Origin: Actinomycetota bacterium
GTDB lineage: Bacteria; Actinomycetota; Acidimicrobiia; IMCC26256; PALSA-610
Direction of reading: 5' to 3'
Assembly: GCA_003134555.1 (NCBI GenBank)
Contig: PLBO01000082.1
Span: 61,566 to 125,565 of the forward strand
Length of the DNA: 64,000 nucleotides
Shown here: piece after piece, positions 58,839 to 64,000 of the stretch
Layout: each line of letters starts with the position of its first letter
Position numbering within the stretch: position 1 is the stretch's first letter
The notes under the pieces: generated by a model
The model's input: the letters and a program-made list of their open reading frames with translations, nothing else
Told to the model about the DNA's origin: nothing
The model's database searches: none
Program-made: the position numbers and the translations under genes

Positions 58839-59438
58839 TCAAACGGCGATCTCCTCGCGCGACGCGCCACGCGTGCTCGTAGCGGCCGCATTCCGTGCCG
58901 TGCGCGACGGGGAGAGCAGCCGCACCGAGACGAAGAAGACGACGCCGAGGCCGACGGCGAAGGCGCTCCATTGCACAGCACGGTTCGCCCGATCGGTTCC
59001 GGCGAGAAATCCGTGCACCGTCGCCATGACGAGCATCGGGATGCTCAACAGGTGTACCCGATGCCACAGTTTTCGCGGGAGCTTCCGCATCGCCCACGAC
59101 GTGGTCTGGATCGCGATCAGCAGGTAAGTGCTGAAGATGCCCCATGCGACCGCGTGCGGTCGCCAGCTCGCCGTGAACGGGACGAATAGCTGTTTCGCGT
59201 CGAACTTCACGAACGAGTCGAGCCAGATCGCGGCGACGTGGATGGCGACGAACACGATCGTGAGCGTGCCGAGATAGCGGTGCAGGTCGAGGATCCACGC
59301 GGGTGCACCTCGCCGCCGGATCATCTTGGTCGATGCGAGCAGACCCCACACCACCGCAGCTGCGACGACGACCCACGCGACGATCCCCGCAGCACGCGTG
59401 ACCCACCACCACGTGCGGCTGTCCAACGCCGCGATCAC
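58839..59438 (-). CDS. Ferric-reductase-like transmembrane protein
   Basis: A 199-residue membrane protein with five to six helices of the ferric reductase-like (Ferric_reduct) superfamily. Paired His for heme b are in LDLHRYLGTLTIVFVAIHVAAIW and LWHRVHLLSIPMLVMATVHGFLAG. It is the size of the membrane part alone, with no attached flavin/NAD domain, as in MsrQ- or YedZ-type proteins. GTG 59438 overlaps the apbE stop by four bases. Coupling to a flavin transferase suggests electron transfer through covalently bound FMN on an external partner. Its C-terminal tail is basic and hydrophilic. Confidence 0.85.
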   Translation of the reverse strand: MIAALDSRTWWWVTRAAGIVAWVVVAAAVVWGLLASTKMIRRRGAPAWILDLHRYLGTLTIVFVAIHVAAIWLDSFVKFDAKQLFVPFTASWRPHAVAWGIFSTYLLIAIQTTSWAMRKLPRKLWHRVHLLSIPMLVMATVHGFLAGTDRANRAVQWSAFAVGLGVVFFVSVRLLSPSRTARNAAATSTRGASREEIAV

Positions 59439-60358
59439 GTGCCCGCCCAGTTGCTGGTGAAGTGGTAGCGCCCGTCGTCGCCGACCAAGACGGCGGCGAC
59501 ACCGAGTCGTTCGAGAAGGTCGATGCCGGCACCGATGCCCGCAACGAGTGCGGCCTTGGCGACACCCTCGGCCCACCATGCCTCATCGGCCTGTGCAACG
59601 ACCGCGGTGACGCCCCGCCGAGCCGGCGTGCCCGTGCCCGGGTCGATGAGGTGATGCATGACGGCGTCGCCGCGGCGCCATCGCCGAAAGCGCGTCGTGC
59701 TCGTGACGACGGCTTGGTCGACGAGCACTCTCGTGCCCAGCGTCCGCGATTCGTCCAACGGATCCTCGACCGGGATCGACCACGCAGTTCCGTAGGCGGG
59801 TTTACCGGCCACGCGTACGTCGCCGCCGAGCGCGACACACGCACCGAGCGCGCCCTGCGCGACGATGCCGGTCGCGACGAGATCGGCCGCGAGGCCCTTC
59901 CCGATGCCGCCGAGGTCGAGCTCCACCCCCGCGGGCACCGTGACCGCGCCGCGATCGCGGTCGACGCGCACACCGTCACAGCCGGGTGCCGGACGCGACG
60001 GCTGCACCGCGGGGCCGTCAAGTTCGACGAGACGGAAAGTCCGGTCGTAACCGCAGGCGTCGAGCGCGGTGCGAATCGTCGGGTCGAAGCGGCCGTCGGT
60101 CACGTACCAAAGCGCGACGGCCTTGCCGATCGCGTCGACCATCTCGTACGAAGAGGGAACCGGTCGCGCGCCCGCGCGCCGACCGAGACGGCACAGTTCG
60201 CTCTCGGGTCGGAACCGGCTCCAGGTCGCCTCGAGCTGCTCGATTCTCGCGGTCGCCCACTCGACGAGTTCGCCGCTCGCGTCCCCGACGATCATGAGTT
60301 CGGCCGTCGAGCCCATGGCCTCGAATCGGTGGCTGACGACGTGCTCGTTCGCGGTCAC
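59435..60358 (-). CDS. apbE: FAD:protein FMN transferase ApbE
   Basis: Attaches FMN covalently to Thr/Ser of target proteins outside the membrane. The 307 residues show HRFEAMGSTAELMIVG near the start, ELDLGGIGKGLAADLV, ALGACVALGGDVRVAG and MHHLIDPGTGTPARRGVTAVV, all ApbE signatures, plus the RFRPESELCRLGRRAG region. GTG 60358 overlaps the upstream stop by four bases. There is no lipoprotein signal, so it may act inside the cell or be exported by another route. No FMN_bind-domain target is found next to it; the two upstream unknown proteins or a distant gene could be the acceptor. Confidence 0.93.
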   Translation of the reverse strand: MTANEHVVSHRFEAMGSTAELMIVGDASGELVEWATARIEQLEATWSRFRPESELCRLGRRAGARPVPSSYEMVDAIGKAVALWYVTDGRFDPTIRTALDACGYDRTFRLVELDGPAVQPSRPAPGCDGVRVDRDRGAVTVPAGVELDLGGIGKGLAADLVATGIVAQGALGACVALGGDVRVAGKPAYGTAWSIPVEDPLDESRTLGTRVLVDQAVVTSTTRFRRWRRGDAVMHHLIDPGTGTPARRGVTAVVAQADEAWWAEGVAKAALVAGIGAGIDLLERLGVAAVLVGDDGRYHFTSNWAGT

Positions 60359-60858
60359 GGACACTTGGATCCTGAGCACGTCGGCGTGGCGGGTGCCGGC
60401 GCCGGCGGTGGTGTTGGTGCAGGCGCCGGCGCGACCTGGGCCGGAGCAGGTGCTGCGGTTGTGGCCGCCGGTGTGGCCACGATCGAGGGCGCGAGCCGCC
60501 CGGAGGACGCGTACGTCGGCGTCGACGAGTACGACGGTTGCCAAGCTCCGGGCGCGCTGCGAGTGGAACGCTCCGCGACCGGCGGATCGGTGACGACGAC
60601 GACGCGGTGCACCACCCGCCACACGATCGTGGTCGGGGTCGCCGTCGGTCGCGTCGCGACGTGTCGCGACGGCGTGGTCGCCGTGCTCGCGACGCGCCGG
60701 GTCGCGGCCGACGGCAAGGAGTGCGCCGCGATGGCGCCGACGATGCCGAGGAGGGCGCCCGCGCTCACTCCGGTCACCGCGATCCGGCCACCGGCGGCCT
60801 TGCGTCGCCGGCGCGGCCTCGCCGCTTTCTGCGGTGGCTGCGCGTTCTGGTCGCTCAT
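60355..60858 (-). CDS. Unknown membrane-anchored Ala/Pro/Thr-rich protein with C-terminal CxxxxC
   Basis: A 167-residue protein with a basic cytoplasmic start (KAARPRRRRKAAGG), one membrane helix (IAVTGVSAGALLGIVGAIAAHSL, about 26-48) and a long low-complexity external part. That part is rich in Ala, Thr and Pro (TPAATTAAPAPAQVAPAPAPTPPPAPAPATP) and ends TCSGSKCP. No family is recognised. ATG 60858 overlaps the stop of the gene before it, and its stop overlaps apbE, so it is fully embedded in the operon. The two C-terminal Cys could form a disulfide or bind metal or heme; a CxxCH heme motif is not present. Confidence 0.7.
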   Translation of the reverse strand: MSDQNAQPPQKAARPRRRRKAAGGRIAVTGVSAGALLGIVGAIAAHSLPSAATRRVASTATTPSRHVATRPTATPTTIVWRVVHRVVVVTDPPVAERSTRSAPGAWQPSYSSTPTYASSGRLAPSIVATPAATTAAPAPAQVAPAPAPTPPPAPAPATPTCSGSKCP

Positions 60859-61376
60859 CGGTCGGCCGTCTCTGCGGGCGCGGTCGTGGGCGTGTTGCCG
60901 GGAGCTCGTAGAGCGATGTGATCGGTTACCGCGTCATCGGGTTCCGAACCCGCGTCGTCGGTAGGCGCGCCCCGCGGTTGGGTACTCGTGGCGGCCGCCG
61001 CCTCCGGTGCGGCGGTGCGGGCGGCCGTCACGACCGGTGCGACGGCTTGTGCGTACAGGGCCTGATAACTCGACGCGATGAGGACGCGCGGCGCGCGGTA
61101 TGCGCCGCCCGCACGCTGCGCCTCGTAGGCGCTCGTCGGAGCCGGCCGGTGGACGATGTCGTCGACGTAGCGCGTGCGCACGATCTTGACGGGCTCGGTC
61201 TTTCGGGGCTCGACGGCGACCGCGCGCCGGCCGGGGAGCGGTCTCGTCGCGGCAGACGCCGGGCCGAAGCCGAGCACTGGTAGATGGAACGCCGCCGCTC
61301 CGGCAACGGTCGCACCCGCGGCGACGAAGGCGATCGATGCCGCGAACGCTCGGGTCGTGGTCTTGGTGAGGGGCAC
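60855..61376 (-). CDS. Unknown exported or membrane-anchored protein, first gene of the apbE operon
   Basis: A 173-residue protein starting at GTG 61376, which has GGAGG at 6 bases (CCGGAGGTTTCC); the track start at 61454 lacks support. The N-terminal helix (TRAFAASIAFVAAGATVAGAAAFHLPVLG, about 8-36) may be a signal peptide or anchor. The rest is disordered-looking and Ala/Pro/Thr-rich, with one more structured stretch (KIVRTRYVDDIVHRPAPTSAYEAQRAGGAYRAPRVLIASSYQALYAQAV). Its overall design matches the next gene, so the two may be ancient duplicates. No family is recognised. An 11-base-phased direct repeat lies upstream. Confidence 0.65.
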   Translation of the reverse strand: MPLTKTTTRAFAASIAFVAAGATVAGAAAFHLPVLGFGPASAATRPLPGRRAVAVEPRKTEPVKIVRTRYVDDIVHRPAPTSAYEAQRAGGAYRAPRVLIASSYQALYAQAVAPVVTAARTAAPEAAAATSTQPRGAPTDDAGSEPDDAVTDHIALRAPGNTPTTAPAETADR

Positions 61377-61461
61377 GGAAACCTCCGGGTTGGAAACCTG
61401 ACTGGTCGCATTGTCGGGACCCGCTTCCCCGAAGGAAAGGCTTGGAAGCTTCATTTGCGCG

Positions 61462-61480
61462 CGACTTGGGAGCGACTTGG
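61462..61480. repeat. Direct repeat CGACTTGG, 11-bp phase, upstream of the apbE operon
   Basis: CGACTTGG occurs at 61462-61469 and 61473-61480, start to start 11 bases apart, with GAG between. Direct repeats phased by one helical turn are typical of OmpR/PhoB-family response regulator sites. It lies about 85-105 bases before GTG 61376 and just after the end of the histidine kinase gene. A degenerate third copy (CGACCCTT) begins at 61485. Confidence 0.4.
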
Positions 61481-61538
61481 TGTTCGACCCTTCGTAGAAG
61501 ATCGGTCGGCGACTGCTGGCGCGCAGTTTGCGCCTGCT

Positions 61539-62807
61539 TCAGGGTTTCGCCGGTCCCAGCTCCACGTCGACCAGGGCACCACCGAGATCGCTTCGACCGA
61601 GTGCCACCGTCCCGCCGGAGTCGCGCGCGACTCGTCGGGCGATCTCGAGGCCGAGCCCGCTGCCTCGAGCCGCGCCGCCCGCGTTCGGGCTGAACCCGAG
61701 ACCCGCGTCTTCGACGCTGAGATGGGCGCCGCCGTGCCTTCCGGGCGCGGTGGTGACGCGGGCCGCCCGACCGGATGGCGTGTGGCGCAGAATGTTTCCG
61801 ACGAGCACGTCGACGAGCTCTTGCAGGTCGTGGCGGGGCGCGTCGACCGGAAGCAGGCCGGGATGCAGGCGCACGTCGAGCGTGCGTTGTTGCGCGCGCG
61901 TGAGCACCTCCCAGAATGCCAGTCGCTCGCGAACGACCTCGCCCAGATCGATGCCGCGCTGGTGAGGGTTCCTCCGCTCGCGGCGCGTATCGGCGATCAC
62001 GTTCGTCACCGCGTCCTCCAGATCGTCGATTGCGGCCGCGATCCGTTGTGCCTCCGCCTTGTCGTGCAGCAGCTCCGCGTCCAACCGCAACGCGGTGAGC
62101 GGCGTGCGCAGGCTGTGGGAGAGGTCGGCCGCGTGCTCGCGCTCGGCGCGCAGCAGATCTCCGATGCGTGAAGCCAGTGCGTCGAGCGCGCGACTCACCT
62201 CGACGACCTCCGTGGATCCGCGGACGCGAGATCGCGCGCCCAGGTCACCGCTCGCGAGCCGGCGGGCGATGTCGGTCAGCGTCTGCATCGGCTTGGTGAT
62301 CGAGCGAGCCATGCGATCCGCGACGAGTGCGGCCAGTGCGATGAGCACGACGCCGAGCGCGCCGAGCGACCACCAAGCCGTCCACACGCCGCGCTCGAGT
62401 GCGCGGTTCGGCGCGGAGACGCGCACGACCGCCGTCTGACCTGCGGCGCCGAGCACGGGAAGGAACACGTCGACGCCCCCCGACCATGAGCGGCTGAACG
62501 AGCGGCCCCTACGGGCGAGCTGCAGGCTGTCGGCATCAGGCGGGCGGGCACGGTCGCCGATGACGGCGCCGTCGGCGTAGTACACCGATATGCGGCCCGA
62601 AGACGAAGCATCGGCCTGCGCGACGAGAGCCGGGGCGGTCGCGCGGTTGCCGGCGATGATCTGCCCGACGTACTGCGCATCGGCGTTGGCTTGGCTGACC
62701 ACCCGATCGGCGGCGATGGTCCGAACGAGGAACGCCAACGGGAGTACGAACGCGATCACGACGATCGACGTGACCGCGAGTGTCATCAGGACGAGCTGGC
62801 GGCGCAT
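61539..62807 (-). CDS. Sensor histidine kinase (HAMP, HisKA, HATPase)
   Basis: A 422-residue classical membrane sensor. TM1 is at about 7-32 (LMTLAVTSIVVIAFVLPLAFLV), followed by an external sensor domain to about 143 (ISVYYADGAVIGDRARPPDADSLQL). TM2 is at about 144-166, with a HAMP domain (ARSITKPMQTLTDIARRLASGDLGAR). The H-box ADLSHSLRTPLTALRLD has Ser at the usual Glu position. The ATPase domain has DLQELVDVLVGNILRHT, VEDAGLGF and GSGLGLEIARRVA. No response regulator gene is adjacent; the expected upstream place is taken by the divergent tyrosinase. It sits directly before the apbE operon on the same strand. Confidence 0.92.
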   Translation of the reverse strand: MRRQLVLMTLAVTSIVVIAFVLPLAFLVRTIAADRVVSQANADAQYVGQIIAGNRATAPALVAQADASSSGRISVYYADGAVIGDRARPPDADSLQLARRGRSFSRSWSGGVDVFLPVLGAAGQTAVVRVSAPNRALERGVWTAWWSLGALGVVLIALAALVADRMARSITKPMQTLTDIARRLASGDLGARSRVRGSTEVVEVSRALDALASRIGDLLRAEREHAADLSHSLRTPLTALRLDAELLHDKAEAQRIAAAIDDLEDAVTNVIADTRRERRNPHQRGIDLGEVVRERLAFWEVLTRAQQRTLDVRLHPGLLPVDAPRHDLQELVDVLVGNILRHTPSGRAARVTTAPGRHGGAHLSVEDAGLGFSPNAGGAARGSGLGLEIARRVARDSGGTVALGRSDLGGALVDVELGPAKP

Positions 62808-64000
62808 CGGCTGCTGCCGCGTCCGCCGCGGGCGTACCGACGCTCGCCGGAGCGCAACTCACGCCCACCTGCACGCAACCGTGGCCGGCGGGCACGACGC
62901 CCACCCCATGGTCAGCCCCGTACGGACAGACGACGATCAACCGGATCTCGGCGTACGATCCGAGCTACAACTGGACCAGGCTCAAGAAGGCGTACGCGGC
63001 GATGCGCGCGCTGCCGGCCTCCGATCCACGCAGCCTCGCCGCGCAGCAGAACGTGCACGCCTGGTATTGCCAGACGTGTATGGGTGAGCCACCGCCGAAC
63101 GACATTCACGGGCGCTGGACGTTCTTCGTCTGGCACCGCGCGTTCTTGTACTTCCACGAACGCATCCTCGGGTTGCTCGCCGGCGACACGACGCTGCGGC
63201 TGCCGTACTGGGACTGGGAGAATGCGGCCCACCAGAACCTGCCGCCGCAGTACTATCAGGGCTCGCTCAACGATACGACGCGCGAACTGCAGCCCGGCCA
63301 TTCCGTCCAGCGCGCTCTGCCGTGCTGCGGCGGCTGGTTCATCAACCTCGTCACGACCGTCCCGCCCGAGATCGGGCTGGACTTCACCGGGATCGGCGGC
63401 GACGCCACGTCGTCGGGCGACGTCGAAACCGGCCCGCACGGTTACGTCCACATGTCGGTGGGCGGCGCGAACGGCGACATGGGCAACCTCGAAACCGCCG
63501 CCGGCGATCCGATCTTCTTCGCGCATCACGGGAACGTCGACCGGCTGTGGTACAGCTGGGAGCAGGTCAGCGGGAACGTCGATCCCGCCGGGCTCAGCTC
63601 GATTCCGCCGTTCGCGTTCTATGACGGAACCAAGTGGCGCACGATGAGCGCTTCGCAGATGATCCCGACCACCCACATCGGCTACGCGTACGACACCAAG
63701 GTCAACCCGCCGCTGAAGTTCCGGGTGAAGTTCCCGATTCTGCTCCAGCAGAACCGCGTGCTCAAGCCACTGCCACCCGAGCAGGTACGCGCGGTGGCGG
63801 CATCGCCGGAGGTTGCCGTCTCGCTGAGCCACGTCGAGTTCACCGGGACCGGGGCGTTCACGGTCGTGGCGAAAACCGCGACCGGGTCGCACGTTGTGGG
63901 GACGTTCTTCGTTGTACCTCACGGGAAGCACGCGATGGACACGACGCACTCGGCAAACGTCCGCTTCGTCGTCCCAGCTGCGACGGCGCAGGCCTTGACC
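62780..64000 (+). CDS. Tyrosinase-family copper monooxygenase (3' end beyond window)
   Basis: Missed by the ORF track because it has no stop before the window edge. CuA ligands are in NVHAWYCQ, NDIHGRWTFFVWHRAFLYFHERIL. CuB ligands are in GPHGYVHMSVGG and DPIFFAHHGNVDRLWYSW. The central LPYWDWEN is also typical. The enzyme oxidises phenols to quinones using a type 3 dicopper site. The only in-frame start after the upstream stop is GTG 62780. It gives a weak signal-like N-terminus (GRAGGASAAAASAAGVPTLAGA) without a clear twin-arginine motif, and it overlaps the start of the divergent kinase gene by 28 bases. The N-terminus is therefore uncertain. At least 405 residues are present. Confidence 0.9.
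   Translation, partial: MSSGRAGGASAAAASAAGVPTLAGAQLTPTCTQPWPAGTTPTPWSAPYGQTTINRISAYDPSYNWTRLKKAYAAMRALPASDPRSLAAQQNVHAWYCQTCMGEPPPNDIHGRWTFFVWHRAFLYFHERILGLLAGDTTLRLPYWDWENAAHQNLPPQYYQGSLNDTTRELQPGHSVQRALPCCGGWFINLVTTVPPEIGLDFTGIGGDATSSGDVETGPHGYVHMSVGGANGDMGNLETAAGDPIFFAHHGNVDRLWYSWEQVSGNVDPAGLSSIPPFAFYDGTKWRTMSASQMIPTTHIGYAYDTKVNPPLKFRVKFPILLQQNRVLKPLPPEQVRAVAASPEVAVSLSHVEFTGTGAFTVVAKTATGSHVVGTFFVVPHGKHAMDTTHSANVRFVVPAATAQALT

Noticed and set aside
1-64000. tRNA, rRNA, CRISPR, transposase, integrase or prophage genes
   Set aside because: None was recognised by motif or repeat structure on either strand, so the accessory look of 29-58 kb is not explained by a visible mobile element.

Overview
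This window is high-GC DNA from an actinobacterium, with GTG and TTG starts, strong G/C third-position bias and many 4-bp ATGA/GTGA gene overlaps. The mix of genes (tyrosine catabolism, P450s, an actinobacterial OleBC fusion, DevR/DosR-type regulators, DUF2505, FAAL) fits a soil or freshwater Actinomycetota such as Acidimicrobiia. That placement is inference, because no rRNA or other marker gene is present. I see no tRNA, rRNA, CRISPR array, insertion sequence or prophage. The window is cut at both ends: a hybrid-kinase tail on the left and a tyrosinase on the right. Layout: (1) 0-6 kb holds a tandem-receiver protein, a single-domain response regulator, FtsH, an atypical P450, a small unknown protein and an EamA transporter. 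(2) 5.8-10.1 kb is a tightly packed phenylalanine/tyrosine degradation operon (hpd-fahA-hmgA-phhA). (3) 10.3-15.4 kb is a branched-chain-type amino acid ABC transporter (livK on +, livHMGF on -). Its LivH carries an extra secreted Ig-like domain, and a perfect 12-bp hairpin sits between the convergent livK and livF. (4) 15.6-28.3 kb looks like a lipid gene cluster: P450, Baeyer-Villiger-type flavoprotein, DUF2505, an OleB-OleC fusion, OleD, then on the opposite strand an acyl carrier protein, a fatty-acyl-AMP ligase and an OleA-like thiolase, followed by a cyclic-nucleotide-binding protein and an MMPL exporter. These genes could activate fatty acids, load them on the ACP, condense two chains head to head, reduce the product, form a beta-lactone or olefin and perhaps export it. 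(5) 28.3-31 kb holds an SMP-30 protein, the stump of a flavin oxidoreductase and a DUF2182-DUF1326 pair. (6) 30.9-58.7 kb is a dormancy/hypoxia island resembling the mycobacterial DosR regulon. It has a CtpF-like P-type ATPase, BON-DUF2267, three PNPOx-like flavin proteins, two universal stress proteins, an Rv2004c-type kinase, two zinc alcohol dehydrogenases, two 8-cysteine ribbon proteins, a PAS histidine kinase, a DevR response regulator with a nearly identical DNA-recognition helix, the arginine deiminase pathway (antiporter, arcA, arcC), a GNAT-acyl-CoA synthetase protein acetyltransferase and a cupredoxin-fused multicopper oxidase. A near-consensus DosR box lies at 56550-56563 and weaker ones occur elsewhere. 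(7) 58.8-62.8 kb is a translationally coupled operon of two unknown exported proteins, ApbE flavin transferase and a ferric-reductase-like membrane protein, next to a histidine kinase gene and an 11-bp-phased direct repeat. A tyrosinase runs off the right edge.
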